The position numbers and the translations under genes were made by a program. A stretch of DNA of 64,000 bases from Streptomyces paludis (GTDB taxonomy: Bacteria; Actinomycetota; Actinomycetes; Streptomycetales; Streptomycetaceae): positions 5,828,001-5,892,000 of the forward strand of contig NZ_CP031194.1 of the NCBI RefSeq assembly GCF_003344965.1, given 5' to 3'. Positions 9,444-18,743 of this stretch are shown in pieces. Position 1 is the first letter of the stretch. Each line of letters begins with the position of its first letter. The notes beneath the pieces were generated by a model. That model worked only from the letters and a program-made list of their open reading frames with translations. It had not been told where the DNA came from and made no database searches.

Positions 9444-9817
9444 CGCTCGCGGGCCGTGAGCACCTCGGGCATCCGCCCCTCGACCAGCTCGATCAGCGCG
9501 ATCAGCCGCGCGGCGACCTCCTGTCCCAGCGGGGTCAGCTCGTAATCCACCCGTGGTGGATTGACGGGCTGCGCCTCGCGGTGCACGAGTCCGTCCCGCT
9601 CCAGCGCCTGGAGCGTCTGGGAGAGCATTTTCTCGCTCACCCCGTCCACCCGGCGGCGCAGTTCGTTGAAGCGCAGCCGGCCTTCGGCGAGGGCGCCGAG
9701 GGTCAGGGAGCCCCAGCGGCCCGTCACATGCTCCAGCGTGGGGCGCGAGGGACACCGCCGGGTGAAGACGTCGAACGCGAGCGCGTCGACGTCGGCGTCG
9801 GGAAGCTGACCGTCCAT
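9416..9817 (-). CDS. HxlR-family transcriptional regulator
   Basis: A 133-aa winged helix-turn-helix of the HxlR family. It has the characteristic cysteine before the first helix ([19 protein letters not shown]), then [37 protein letters not shown] and [12 protein letters not shown]. Such proteins usually sense thiol-reactive or aldehyde stress through that cysteine and control a neighbouring gene, but only the convergent mutM and the upstream CAP gene are nearby. The ATG at 9817 has AAGGTGA as ribosome binding site; an upstream ATG at 9868 would sit within a hairpin. Confidence 0.9.
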   Translation of the reverse strand: MDGQLPDADVDALAFDVFTRRCPSRPTLEHVTGRWGSLTLGALAEGRLRFNELRRRVDGVSEKMLSQTLQALERDGLVHREAQPVNPPRVDYELTPLGQEVAARLIALIELVEGRMPEVLTARERYDAVRGAR

Positions 9818-9837
9818 ATCTGTCACCTTACAACCGA

Positions 9838-9864
9838 AAAGCGCCACCCATAAGGTGGCGCTTT
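9838..9864 (-). promoter_or_regulatory. Perfect hairpin between the CAP gene and hxlR
   Basis: AAAGCGCCACC (9838-9848) and GGTGGCGCTTT (9854-9864) form an 11-bp perfect inverted repeat with a 5-base spacer, 21 bp upstream of the hxlR start. Read on the minus strand, the 3' arm ends in CGCTTTT, so it could be an intrinsic terminator for the CAP gene. Its position just upstream of a regulator also fits an autoregulatory operator. The sequence alone does not separate the two. Confidence 0.6.
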
Positions 9865-9902
9865 CCATTAGTTAGTGGGTGTGGGGGCCCGCTCCGGTCG
9901 GC

Positions 9903-10898
9903 TCAGAAGCCGAAGTTCTGGGTCCACCACGGGCCGCCGGAGCCGGTGGCCACCCCGACGCCGAGCCGGGTGTAGTCGCAGTTCAGGATGTTCGCGCGAT
10001 GGCCGTCGCTGTTCATCCAGGAGTCCATCACCGCCTGGGCGGTGGCCTGTCCCCGGGCTATGTTCTCGCCGGCGAGGTTCTTGACGCCCGCCTTGTCGGC
10101 CCGGTCCCAGGGGGTGTTGCCGTCCGGGTCGGTGTGGTCGAAGAAACCGCGCTTCGCCATGTCCTCGCTGTACGCCTGTGCCAGCGCGTCCAGACTCGCG
10201 TCGGCGCGTACGGCGGCGCAGCCCACCTTCGCCCGCTCCTGGTTGACCAGGTTGAGGACGGCCGTGGCGGTCGACGACGGGGCGGGGGCGATCCCGGCGC
10301 GGTCCTCGGTGACGGTCTCGCTCGGCGGGGCGCTGGTCGCGGCCGTCTCCGTACCGGATCCCGGGTCGGCGGCGGAGCCCGAGCCGGAGCCCGAACCGGC
10401 CGACGCGCCGAAGCTGGGCGTGCCCGGGGAGGTCCGCTTCTTGACCGGTGTCTCGGCCTCGGCGGACTCCTTCGAAGGGGTGGTGCTCGGCTTCGCCTTG
10501 GAGGGGGTGACCGAGGCCGCGGGTTTCTTCGTCCGTTCGGTGCCCGCGCCGGCGGAGTCCGACGAACCGGGCGTCGGCGTGGCGGACGAGCCGCCCTGCT
10601 GCTGAAGCTCGGGTGCGATGTCGCTGCGGATCTGCTCGCCCGTGGCACCGCCGCCGCTGACGGTGAACTGGCCACCGCCGGGCAGCAGCCCCGAGGCGAC
10701 CGCGACCGCGCCGACCGCCATGGCCGCCGAGGCGCCGAGCAGTCCGGTCCTGACGGGCTTGGCGACCCGCCCGTTCCGGCGTGCGGCGCCGCCGCCGCGT
10801 CCGCCCGCGGTCGTACCGTCCCCGCGCGCGACCCTGGTGGGGGCGGGGTCGGAGACGGCGGGCGCGCCGGGGGCGGCTGAGCGTCGGTGGCGTCCCAT
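9903..10898 (-). CDS. CAP (SCP/PR-1) domain secreted or membrane-anchored protein
   Basis: A 331-aa protein with a basic N-terminus, a hydrophobic segment ([20 protein letters not shown], about residues 53-72), a long Ser/Thr/Pro/Ala/Lys-rich linker and a C-terminal CAP domain (about 210-331). The CAP domain includes [36 protein letters not shown] and [15 protein letters not shown]. It is probably exported, or anchored with the CAP domain outside; CAP domains bind lipids or have other extracellular roles and the specific one is unknown. I chose the ATG at 10898 because AGGAAGG lies eight bases upstream; an ATG at 10916 is possible. Confidence 0.88.
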   Translation of the reverse strand: MGRHRRSAAPGAPAVSDPAPTRVARGDGTTAGGRGGGAARRNGRVAKPVRTGLLGASAAMAVGAVAVASGLLPGGGQFTVSGGGATGEQIRSDIAPELQQQGGSSATPTPGSSDSAGAGTERTKKPAASVTPSKAKPSTTPSKESAEAETPVKKRTSPGTPSFGASAGSGSGSGSAADPGSGTETAATSAPPSETVTEDRAGIAPAPSSTATAVLNLVNQERAKVGCAAVRADASLDALAQAYSEDMAKRGFFDHTDPDGNTPWDRADKAGVKNLAGENIARGQATAQAVMDSWMNSDGHRANILNCDYTRLGVGVATGSGGPWWTQNFGF

Positions 10899-11032
10899 CT
10901 GCTGTGCCTTCCTCATGCTCTCGACGACAACGTGACTCACCCGGACGAGTGAGGCTTATTGCGACCGGACTGTACGGCATGGCTGGTGGGGCCGCCGGAG
11001 TCGGTGAGCAATTGGCTGATTGGCTTACGGGC

Positions 11033-11326
11033 ATGGATGAAGAGGTAAACGAAGAGGTACGTCTCACCGCCTGGGTGCGCGGGCGGGTGCAGGGGGTCGG
11101 CTTCCGCTGGTTCACCAGGGCTAACGCGCTGGAGATCGGCGGGCTCACCGGATTCGCCCTCAATCTGGGCGACGGGCGCGTCCAGGTGGTTGCCGAGGGA
11201 TCGCGTGAGAATTGCCACCGCCTGCTGGAGTGGCTCCGGTCCGCCGACACACCCGGGCAGGTCACCGGAGTCACTGAGATCTGGGACACCCCGCGCGGGG
11301 GGTACGGGGGCTTCGCGATCCGCTGA
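11033..11326 (+). CDS. acyP: Acylphosphatase
   Basis: A 97-aa acylphosphatase that hydrolyses carboxyl-phosphate bonds such as acetyl phosphate. The signature [11 protein letters not shown] contains the catalytic arginine (about Arg25), and [11 protein letters not shown] contains the catalytic asparagine (about Asn44). The family ending GGYGGFAIR is present. I chose the ATG at 11033, seven codons before the domain; in-frame upstream codons would add sequence with no counterpart in the family. It is transcribed away from the CAP gene. Confidence 0.92.
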   Translation: MDEEVNEEVRLTAWVRGRVQGVGFRWFTRANALEIGGLTGFALNLGDGRVQVVAEGSRENCHRLLEWLRSADTPGQVTGVTEIWDTPRGGYGGFAIR

Positions 11327-11727
11327 TTCCCCGGCCGTCCGGTGCGTGGGCGCGGGGGCGTGACAGGCTCATGATTGCTATTGGCATATGCGCAGGCGGC
11401 GATGACCTGGTGGTTGCCAGAAATGGCCGGTTGTGTCAGGCTGCCGGATCAACGACGATCTCCGCGCCCCCGGGCCCCCGTGAGAGAGCCGGCGCCGCCC
11501 CCGGGGCGGCCCCGCGCCCCCGGCCGCCCATCGGTACAGGCTGTGATCGTGTTGACCGTCAAACTTTTTGGTGAGACTCTGGAATCCCCGCGCACCTCAG
11601 CTGTTTGGCAGTAAGAACCACCGTGAAGAACAAGCGCAGAACAAGCGCTGTCAGACACCGCGGGTGCGATTTCCCTCACGACCCACACCGCATTCGGTCG
11701 GTCACTCAGTGTGGAGGACCATTCATC
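11327..11727. other. Noncoding interval upstream of the 72-aa protein gene
   Basis: No convincing ORF. A TTGACC (11552-11557) followed after 17 bases by a poor -10 (GACTCT) could be a promoter. A direct repeat of AGAACAAGCGC occurs twice in succession (about 11625-11646). The end of the interval has GTGGAGGACC as a ribosome binding site for the next gene. Confidence 0.4.
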
Positions 11728-11946
11728 ATGGCAAAGGCGCTTCTCGGTTATGTCGGCGGTTCCGACCCGCGACTCCTCGCCGAGATGCGACGGCTTCAGC
11801 AGCGCGTCCAGGACCTCGAATCCGAACTCGTACGGATCCAGTCCGAGAACGACGTGCTGAATGCCGCTGTCGCACAGCACCCCGGAGAGTCGCTGCTGAA
11901 CGGCATCGACATTGACGTACCCCAGGCGGAGCCCGCGCTCACCTGA
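11728..11946 (+). CDS. Small conserved coiled-coil protein (72 aa)
   Basis: The protein begins MAKALLGYVGGSDPRLLAEM and continues with a heptad-like helix (RRLQQRVQDLESELVRIQSEN), then an acidic tail. I recognise the pattern as a short actinobacterial protein found just upstream of smc but know no assigned function. The ATG at 11728 is preceded by GGAGG at a slightly long spacing. A strong terminator directly downstream makes this gene its own transcription unit, separate from smc. Confidence 0.8.
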   Translation: MAKALLGYVGGSDPRLLAEMRRLQQRVQDLESELVRIQSENDVLNAAVAQHPGESLLNGIDIDVPQAEPALT

Positions 11947-11996
11947 CGTCACCCCCCTGTCGGGGGTCGGGTGAGAGACACTCTCGCAAGATATGC

Positions 11997-12025
11997 AAGG
12001 GACGCTTCGGCGTCCCTTCTTTCTT
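11997..12025 (+). terminator. Intrinsic terminator with UUCG tetraloop
   Basis: AAGGGACGC (11997-12005), loop TTCG, GCGTCCCTT (12010-12018), then a pyrimidine/T tract CTTTCTTT. This is one of the clearest Rho-independent terminators in the window and ends transcription before smc. Confidence 0.9.
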
Positions 12026-12133
12026 TCCATATCCCGTTGTACGAAACCTTGTTGGCGCCGTCGCGACTTTCTTAACGTCTGATGTGCCCTGCGCGTTCCG
12101 CGGTGAAACCGCCGGAGGCCGATCAACGCCGGG

Positions 12134-12139
12134 TAGAGT
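12134..12139 (+). promoter_or_regulatory. -10 hexamer of a possible leaderless smc promoter
   Basis: TAGAGT ends nine bases before the smc GTG (12148). Initiation six to eight bases downstream of the hexamer would put the transcript start within about two bases of the start codon, giving a leaderless mRNA. No ribosome binding site precedes the GTG. The -35 region is not recognisable. Confidence 0.4.
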
Positions 12140-12147
12140 CCGGCGGC

Positions 12148-15100
12148 GTGCACCTCAAGGCCATGACCCTGCGCGGGTTCAAATCCTTCGCCTCCGCCAC
12201 GACGCTGCGCTTCGAGCCGGGTATCACCTGCGTGGTGGGCCCGAACGGGTCCGGCAAGTCGAATGTCGTGGACGCGCTCTCCTGGGTCATGGGTGAACAG
12301 GGAGCGAAGTCCCTGCGCGGCGGCAAAATGGAAGACGTGATCTTCGCCGGCACGGCCGGCAGACCCCCGCTGGGCCGGGCCGAGGTATCGCTCACCATCG
12401 ACAACTCCGACGGCGCCCTGCCGATCGAGTACGCCGAAGTCACCATTACGCGGATCATGTTCCGCAACGGCGGCAGCGAATACCAGATCAATGGCGATAC
12501 CTGCCGGTTGCTCGATATTCAGGATCTGCTCTCCGACTCCGGTATCGGGCGCGAGATGCATGTGATCGTCGGGCAGGGCCGGCTCGACTCCGTACTGCAC
12601 GCCGACGCGATGGAACGGCGCGGTCTCATCGAGGAGGCCGCGGGCGTACTGAAACACCGCAAGCGGAAAGAGAAGGCGCTGCGGAAACTGGAGGCGATGA
12701 AGGCGAATCTCGCCCGCGTGCAGGATCTCACCGACGAACTCCGCCGCCAGCTCAAACCGCTCGGCCGGCAGGCCGCGGTGGCCCGGCGGGCGGCCGTCAT
12801 CCAGGCCGATCTGCGCGACGCCCGGCTGAGGCTCCTCGCCGACGATCTGGTGACACTGCGTGACGCGCTGCGTACGGAAATCGCGGACGAGGCGGAGCTG
12901 AAGCGCCGCAAGGAGGACGCCGAGCGCCGGCTCGGCGAGGCGCTCGCGCGGGAGGCGGAGCTGGAGGACGAGGTACGGCGGCTCGCGCCCCGGCTCCAGC
13001 GCGCACGGAGCACCTGGTACGAGCTGTCCCAGCTGGCCGAGCGGGTACGCGGCACGATCTCGCTCGCCGACGCCAGGGTGACCAGCGCGACCGCCGTACC
13101 CCCGGAGGAGCCCCGGGGCCGGGACCCCGAGGACCTGGAGCGCGAGGCGGCCCGGATCCGCGAACAGGAGGCGGAGCTGACCGCCGCGCTGGAGGCGGCC
13201 GAGCACGCGCGCGAGGACACCGTCGCCCACCGCACGGAGCTGGAACGCGAACTCGCCGCCGAGGAACGCCGGCTCAGGGACGCCGCCCGCGCCCTCGCGG
13301 ACCGGCGCGAGGGACTCGCCCGGCTCGCCGGCCAGGTCACCGCTGCCCGGGGCCGGGCCGCCGCCGCCCGGGCCGAGATCGGCCGGCTGGCCGCGGCCCG
13401 CGACGGCGCGGCGGCCCGCTCGGCCGCCGCGCGCGCCGAGTACGAGCAGCTCAAGGCCGAGGTGGCGGGCCTCGACGCCGACGACGAGGAGCTGGCCGAG
13501 CGGTACGCGACGGCCCGGCACGCCCTGGCCGACGTGGAGGCCGGACTGACGGCCGCGCGCGACGCGGCCACCGCGGCCGACCGCGAACGCGCCGCCCTCG
13601 CCGCCCGCCACGACGCGCTCGCCCTCGGCCTGCGCCGCAAGGACGGCACCGGCGCCCTGCTCGCCGCGCACGACCGCCTCACCGGCCTCCTCGGACCGGC
13701 CGCCGAACTCCTCGATGTCACCCCCGGGTACGAGATCCCCGTGGCCGCCGCGCTGGGCGCCGCAGCCGACGCGCTCGCCGTCACCACGCCCTCGGCGGCG
13801 GCCGACGCCCTCCGCCTGCTGCGCGCCGAGGACGCGGGCCGCGCGGCCCTGCTGCTGGGCGGCGCGCCCCGGCCCGCGCCACCGCCGGCCCCGGCGGGCG
13901 TGCCGGGCCAGGCGGGCGCCCCGCCCGGTCCCGTACCGGATCAGCCCGCACCCGATGCGGCGGGCCCGGCGGGCCGGAGCACCGCGGCGGCGCCCGGTGT
14001 TCCCCCGCAGGCCGGGGCGCGGACCGGGGCGGAGGCCGTCGCGCGGGACACGGACACCGGCGCCCTTCTGTGCGCCGGGACTCCCGGGGGCTCCGGGCCG
14101 CGGGTCGCCGATCTGGTGCGCGGGCCCGCCGCGTTGCTGGAGTCGGTGGGGCGGCTGGTCCGGGACATGGTGGTCGTCGCCACGCTGGAGGACGCCGAGC
14201 ACCTCCTCGCCGCGCGGCCCGAGGCGATCGCGGTGACGGCCGACGGGGATGTGCTCGGGGCGCACTTCGCGCACGGGGGCTCCGCCGGGGCGCCGAGCCT
14301 GCTGGAGGTACGGGCCGCCGTGGACGAGGCGGCCGGCGCGCTGGCGGAGCTGACCGTACGGTGCGAGGAGCTGGCCGGGGCCCAGCGCGCGGCGGCCGGG
14401 CGGCGGGACACGTGCGCCGCGCTCGTGGAGGAGCTGGGGGAGCGGCGCCGGGCCGCCGACCGGGCGAAGTCCGCCGTGTCCGGGCGGCTCGGGCGGCTGT
14501 CCGGGCAGGCCAGGGGCGCGCAGGGCGAGGCAGAACGGACGGCCGCCGCCGTCGCCGGGGCCGAGGAGGCGCTGGAGCGCGCCACCGCCGAGGCCGAGGA
14601 GCTGGCCGAGCGGCTGCTCGTCGCCGAGGAGTCCGCCCCCGCCGGGGACGGGGACGGCGAGCCGGACACCTCCGTACGGGACCGGCTCGCCGCCGACGGC
14701 GCCAACGCCCGGCAGACCGAGATGGAGGCGCGGCTCCAGGTCCGTACGCACGAGGAGCGGGTCAAGGGCCTCGCGGGCCGGGCCGACGGCCTCGACCGGG
14801 CGGCCCGCGCCGAGCGCGAGGCCCGGGCCCGCGCGGAGCGGCGCCGGGCCAGGCTGCGCCACGAGGCCGAGGTGGCCGCCGCCGTCGCGGCCGGCGCCCG
14901 GCAGCTGCTGGCGCACGTGGAGGCGTCCGTCGTACGCGCCGAGGCCGACCGGGCCGCCGCCGAGGAGGCCGGGGCCGTCCGCGAACAGGAGCTGGCCGCC
15001 GAGCGGAACCGGGGCCGCGAGCTGAAGACCGAGCTGGACCGGCTCACCGATTCCGTCCACCGGGGCGAGGTGCTCGGTGCCGAGAAGCGGTTGCGGATCG

Positions 15101-15915
15101 AGCAGCTGGAGGCGAAGGCCCAGGACGAACTCGGCGTGGAGCCCGCCGGGCTGATCGCCGAGTACGGCCCGGACCAGCCCGTACCGTCCACGTCGGCGGG
15201 GGAGGAGCCCGGCGGCGAGGAGAGGGGCGGCGAGGAGCCCGGCGGCGAGGAGACGGCCGTCCCGTATGTGCGGGCCGAGCAGGAGAAGCGGCTGCGCGCC
15301 GCCGAACGGGCGTATCAGCAGCTCGGGAAGGTGAATCCGCTGGCGCTGGAGGAGTTCGCGGCGCTGGAGGAGCGGCACCGCTTCCTCTCCGAGCAGCTCG
15401 CCGATCTGAAGAAGACCCGGACCGATCTGCTGGAGGTGATCAGAAACGTCGACGAGCGGATCGAACAGGTCTTCACCGAGGCGTTCCGGGACACCGCCGC
15501 GCAGTTCGAGGGCGTCTTCGCGCGGCTCTTCCCGGGCGGCGAGGGCCGGCTGATCCTGACCGATCCGGCGGACATGCTCACCACGGGGGTGGAGGTCGAG
15601 GCCCGGCCCCCGGGGAAGAAGGTCAAGCGGCTCTCGCTGCTCTCCGGCGGCGAGCGGTCCCTGACGGCCGTGGCGCTGCTGGTGTCGATCTTCAAGGCCA
15701 GGCCCAGCCCGTTCTATGTGATGGACGAGGTCGAGGCGGCGCTCGACGACACCAATCTCCAGCGGCTGATCATGCTCATGCGGGAGTTGCGGGACAGCTC
15801 CCAGCTGATCGTGATCACACATCAGAAACGCACGATGGAGGTCGCGGACGCGCTCTACGGGGTGTCCATGCAGGGCGACGGGGTCTCGAAGGTCATCAGC
15901 CAGCGGCTGCGCTGA
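12148..15915 (+). CDS. smc: Chromosome segregation protein SMC
   Basis: A 1255-aa condensin ATPase that compacts and aligns the chromosome with ScpA/ScpB. Walker A is GPNGSGKSN (residues 31-39). Long Glu/Arg/Ala-rich coiled coils flank a hinge at about 520-690. At the C-terminus the ABC signature LSLLSGGERSLTA is followed by Walker B YVMDEVEAALDDTN. The hinge carries an extra low-complexity Pro/Ala/Gly stretch at about residues 573-651, and the second coiled coil contains GGEE repeats (15200-15255). Together they make the protein about 70 aa longer than the S. coelicolor SMC as I recall it. The GTG at 12148 gives the family start HLKAMTLRGFKSFA. Confidence 0.95.
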   Translation: MHLKAMTLRGFKSFASATTLRFEPGITCVVGPNGSGKSNVVDALSWVMGEQGAKSLRGGKMEDVIFAGTAGRPPLGRAEVSLTIDNSDGALPIEYAEVTITRIMFRNGGSEYQINGDTCRLLDIQDLLSDSGIGREMHVIVGQGRLDSVLHADAMERRGLIEEAAGVLKHRKRKEKALRKLEAMKANLARVQDLTDELRRQLKPLGRQAAVARRAAVIQADLRDARLRLLADDLVTLRDALRTEIADEAELKRRKEDAERRLGEALAREAELEDEVRRLAPRLQRARSTWYELSQLAERVRGTISLADARVTSATAVPPEEPRGRDPEDLEREAARIREQEAELTAALEAAEHAREDTVAHRTELERELAAEERRLRDAARALADRREGLARLAGQVTAARGRAAAARAEIGRLAAARDGAAARSAAARAEYEQLKAEVAGLDADDEELAERYATARHALADVEAGLTAARDAATAADRERAALAARHDALALGLRRKDGTGALLAAHDRLTGLLGPAAELLDVTPGYEIPVAAALGAAADALAVTTPSAAADALRLLRAEDAGRAALLLGGAPRPAPPPAPAGVPGQAGAPPGPVPDQPAPDAAGPAGRSTAAAPGVPPQAGARTGAEAVARDTDTGALLCAGTPGGSGPRVADLVRGPAALLESVGRLVRDMVVVATLEDAEHLLAARPEAIAVTADGDVLGAHFAHGGSAGAPSLLEVRAAVDEAAGALAELTVRCEELAGAQRAAAGRRDTCAALVEELGERRRAADRAKSAVSGRLGRLSGQARGAQGEAERTAAAVAGAEEALERATAEAEELAERLLVAEESAPAGDGDGEPDTSVRDRLAADGANARQTEMEARLQVRTHEERVKGLAGRADGLDRAARAEREARARAERRRARLRHEAEVAAAVAAGARQLLAHVEASVVRAEADRAAAEEAGAVREQELAAERNRGRELKTELDRLTDSVHRGEVLGAEKRLRIEQLEAKAQDELGVEPAGLIAEYGPDQPVPSTSAGEEPGGEERGGEEPGGEETAVPYVRAEQEKRLRAAERAYQQLGKVNPLALEEFAALEERHRFLSEQLADLKKTRTDLLEVIRNVDERIEQVFTEAFRDTAAQFEGVFARLFPGGEGRLILTDPADMLTTGVEVEARPPGKKVKRLSLLSGGERSLTAVALLVSIFKARPSPFYVMDEVEAALDDTNLQRLIMLMRELRDSSQLIVITHQKRTMEVADALYGVSMQGDGVSKVISQRLR

Positions 15916-16049
15916 TCCCCCCCCCGCATCCCGGCCGTGTCGCCTCGGCGTCCTCAAGTGGTGCCTGACGGCAACGTATGACCCACTGGAAGGGCCCGCC
16001 GACCCCACGACCGGCAACGCAACGCGGCCGGGCGGCTCCAGGAGTACAC

Positions 16050-17468
16050 GTGACCAGCACAGCGCAGGTTCCGCCGCCCAGCGGCCGAGCGGCCCACCCC
16101 GACCACATCGGGCATGTCATCTTCATCACGGCGGCGGCCGCGATGGGCGGTTTCCTCTTCGGCTACGACAGTTCGGTCATCAACGGCGCCGTCGAGGCCA
16201 TCCGCCACCGGTACGGCATCGGCTCCGCCGCCCTCGCGCAGGTCATCGCCATCGCCCTGATCGGCTGCGCCATCGGGGCCGCCACCGCGGGCCGGATCGC
16301 CGACCGTATCGGCCGTATCCGCTGCATGCGGATCTCCGCCGGCCTCTTCACCGTCAGCGCCGTCGGCTCCGCGCTGCCCTTCGACATCTACGACCTCGCC
16401 TTCTGGCGCGTCATCGGCGGCTTCGCGATCGGCATGGCGTCGGTGATCGGCCCCGCCTATATCGCGGAGGTCTCCCCGGCGGCGTACCGCGGCCGGCTCG
16501 GCTCGTTCCAGCAGGCCGCGATCGTGATCGGGATCGCCGTCTCCCAGCTGGTGAACTACGGGATCCTCCAGCTCGCGGACGGCGACCAGCGCGGCCGGAT
16601 CGCCGGGCTGGAGGCATGGCAGTGGATGCTCGGTGTGATGGTCGTCCCGGCGCTGCTGTACGGCCTGCTCTCCTTCGCGATCCCCGAGTCGCCGCGCTAT
16701 CTGATCTCGGCGGGCCGGGCGGACCGTGCCAAGGAGGTGCTCGCGGAGGTCGAGAGCAAGGGCGTCGACCTGGACGCCCGGGTCGCCGAGATCGAGCACG
16801 CGATGCGCCGGGAGCACAAGCCGGTCTTCCGGGATCTGATGGGCAGCCGCTTCGGCTTCCTGCCCATCGTCTGGATCGGTATCGGACTCTCCGTCTTCCA
16901 GCAGCTCGTCGGCATCAATGTCGCCTTCTACTACTCGGCGACGCTCTGGCAGTCGGTCGGTATCGATCCGTCCAGCTCGTTCTTCTATTCGTTCACGACA
17001 TCGATCGTGAACATCATCGGCACCGTGATCGCGATGGTCCTGGTCGACCGGGTCGGCCGTAAGCCCCTCGCGCTGACCGGTTCCATCGGAATGGCGGTCG
17101 CCCTCGCCTTTGAAGCGTGGGCGTTCTCGGCGGAACTCGTGCACGGCAAGCTGCCGAACACCGAGGGGACCGTCGCGCTGATCGCGGCCCATGTGTTCGT
17201 GCTGTTCTTCGCGCTGTCCTGGGGCGTCGTCGTCTGGGTCTTCCTCGGCGAGATGTTCCCCAACCGGATCCGCGCCGCCGCGCTCGGGGTCGCCGCCTCG
17301 GCGCAGTGGATCGCCAACTGGGCCATCACCGCGAGTTTCCCGAGCCTGGCCGACTGGAATCTCTCGGGTACGTACGTGATCTACGCCTGCTTCGCGACCC
17401 TCTCCATCCCGTTCGTGGTCCTGTTCGTAAAGGAGACGAAGGGCAAGACACTGGAAGAGATGGGATAA
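16050..17468 (+). CDS. glcP: Major facilitator sugar transporter, GlcP-type glucose permease
   Basis: A 472-aa, 12-helix sugar porter, the main glucose uptake route in Streptomyces, which lacks a glucose PTS. Sugar-porter motifs are GGFLFGYDSSVINGA (helix 1), GRIADRIGR (loop 2-3), PAYIAEVSPAAYRGRL, PESPRYL, FQQLVGINVAFYYS (helix 7), DRVGRKPL and FVKETKGKTLEEM. Both the length and the position between smc and ftsY match S. coelicolor glcP as I recall it. The GTG at 16050 has CCAGGAG five bases upstream, so the longer frame from 15978 is rejected. The substrate is inferred from family and position. Confidence 0.88.
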   Translation: MTSTAQVPPPSGRAAHPDHIGHVIFITAAAAMGGFLFGYDSSVINGAVEAIRHRYGIGSAALAQVIAIALIGCAIGAATAGRIADRIGRIRCMRISAGLFTVSAVGSALPFDIYDLAFWRVIGGFAIGMASVIGPAYIAEVSPAAYRGRLGSFQQAAIVIGIAVSQLVNYGILQLADGDQRGRIAGLEAWQWMLGVMVVPALLYGLLSFAIPESPRYLISAGRADRAKEVLAEVESKGVDLDARVAEIEHAMRREHKPVFRDLMGSRFGFLPIVWIGIGLSVFQQLVGINVAFYYSATLWQSVGIDPSSSFFYSFTTSIVNIIGTVIAMVLVDRVGRKPLALTGSIGMAVALAFEAWAFSAELVHGKLPNTEGTVALIAAHVFVLFFALSWGVVVWVFLGEMFPNRIRAAALGVAASAQWIANWAITASFPSLADWNLSGTYVIYACFATLSIPFVVLFVKETKGKTLEEMG

Positions 17469-17504
17469 CCGCGGGGCGGTCCCGTGGCTGATACTGAGTG
17501 GGTT

Positions 17505-18710
17505 ATGGAAACCGTCATCCTTGTTGTAGTCATCGCCCTGGTCGCCCTCGGCGCCATCGGCGGGCTCGTGGTCGGCAGCCGCAAGAAGAAGCTGCCGCCC
17601 TCGGCGCCGTCGAGCACGCCGACCATCACCGCTCCGCCCGCCGAGCCGCACGTCGGTGACGAGGCGGAGACCCCGCGCGACGAATCGCGCCGCACGATCG
17701 AGGAGGTCGGACTGCCGGACTCCGGCGGCGCGCCCGTCGCCGTCGAGGAACCGGCCCTGGGCGCTCCGCCCGAGATCGAGATCCCCGAACCGTCCGCCGG
17801 CCGGCTGGTCCGGCTGCGCGCGCGGCTCGCCCGTTCGCAGAACGCCCTCGGCAAGGGGCTGCTCACGCTGCTCTCCCGGGAGCACCTGGACGACGAGACG
17901 TGGGAGGAGATCGAGGACACCCTGCTGGCCGCCGATGTCGGTGTCGCGCCGACCCACGAGCTGGTCGCGCGGCTGCGCGAGCGGGTCCGGGTGCTCGGCA
18001 CCCGGACCCCGCAGGAGCTGCGCGCGCTGCTGCGGGAGGAGCTGGTCCTGCTGCTGGACCCGGAGTCGGACCGCGTGGTGAAGACCGAGAGCGGGCTGGA
18101 CACCCCGGCCGTCGTGATGGTCGTCGGGGTCAACGGCACCGGCAAGACCACGACCACCGGCAAGCTGGCGCGGGTGCTGGTCGCGGACGGGCGCTCGGTC
18201 GTGCTCGGCGCGGCGGACACCTTCCGCGCCGCCGCCGCCGACCAGCTCCAGACCTGGGGCGAGCGGGTCGGCGCCCGTACCGTACGCGGCCCCGAGGGCG
18301 GCGATCCGGCGTCCGTGGCGTTCGACGCGGTCAAGGAGGGCATCGCGGAGGGCGCGGATGTCGTGCTCATCGACACGGCGGGCCGGCTGCACACCAAGAC
18401 CGGTCTGATGGACGAGCTGGGCAAGGTCAAGCGGGTCGTGGAGAAGCACGGTCCGCTGGACGAGGTGCTGCTCGTGCTGGACGCCACCACCGGGCAGAAC
18501 GGGCTGGTGCAGGCGCGGGTGTTCGCGGAGGTCGTGGACATCACCGGCATCGTGCTGACCAAGCTGGACGGTACGGCCAAGGGCGGCATCGTGATCGCGG
18601 TCCAGCGGGAGCTGGGGGTGCCGGTGAAGCTGGTGGGCCTGGGGGAGGGGCCGGACGATCTGGCCCCCTTCGAGCCCGAGGCGTTCGTGGACGCGCTGAT
18701 CGGCGACTGA
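17505..18710 (+). CDS. ftsY: Signal recognition particle receptor FtsY
   Basis: A 401-aa SRP GTPase that docks ribosome-SRP complexes at the membrane. An N-terminal hydrophobic helix (METVILVVVIALVALGAIG) anchors it, followed by a Pro/Ala/Glu-rich linker and the NG domain. GTPase motifs are GVNGTGKTTTTGKLA (G1), DTFRAAAADQL, DTAGRLHTK (G3), TKLDGTAKGG (G4) and GEGPDDLAPF. ATG 17505 opens directly with the hydrophobic helix; a GTG at 17484 would add seven residues. Its partner gene ffh lies at 26 kb. Confidence 0.96.
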   Translation: METVILVVVIALVALGAIGGLVVGSRKKKLPPSAPSSTPTITAPPAEPHVGDEAETPRDESRRTIEEVGLPDSGGAPVAVEEPALGAPPEIEIPEPSAGRLVRLRARLARSQNALGKGLLTLLSREHLDDETWEEIEDTLLAADVGVAPTHELVARLRERVRVLGTRTPQELRALLREELVLLLDPESDRVVKTESGLDTPAVVMVVGVNGTGKTTTTGKLARVLVADGRSVVLGAADTFRAAAADQLQTWGERVGARTVRGPEGGDPASVAFDAVKEGIAEGADVVLIDTAGRLHTKTGLMDELGKVKRVVEKHGPLDEVLLVLDATTGQNGLVQARVFAEVVDITGIVLTKLDGTAKGGIVIAVQRELGVPVKLVGLGEGPDDLAPFEPEAFVDALIGD

Positions 18711-18743
18711 CGTACGGCGTACCGAGGTGGCTGACGCCGGGTA

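Noticed and set aside
10781..11032. N-terminal extension of the acylphosphatase gene back to 10781
   Set aside because: It would overlap the divergent CAP gene start and has no similarity to acylphosphatases; the ATG at 11033 gives a normal 97-aa enzyme.
15919..15927. A run of nine C residues just after the smc stop codon
   Set aside because: Worth knowing as a possible assembly slip, but it lies outside both genes and changes no annotation.
11449..16017. A minus-strand open frame of about 1500 codons antisense to smc
   Set aside because: It mirrors the smc codon structure, has no recognisable domain, and overlaps a clearly real gene.
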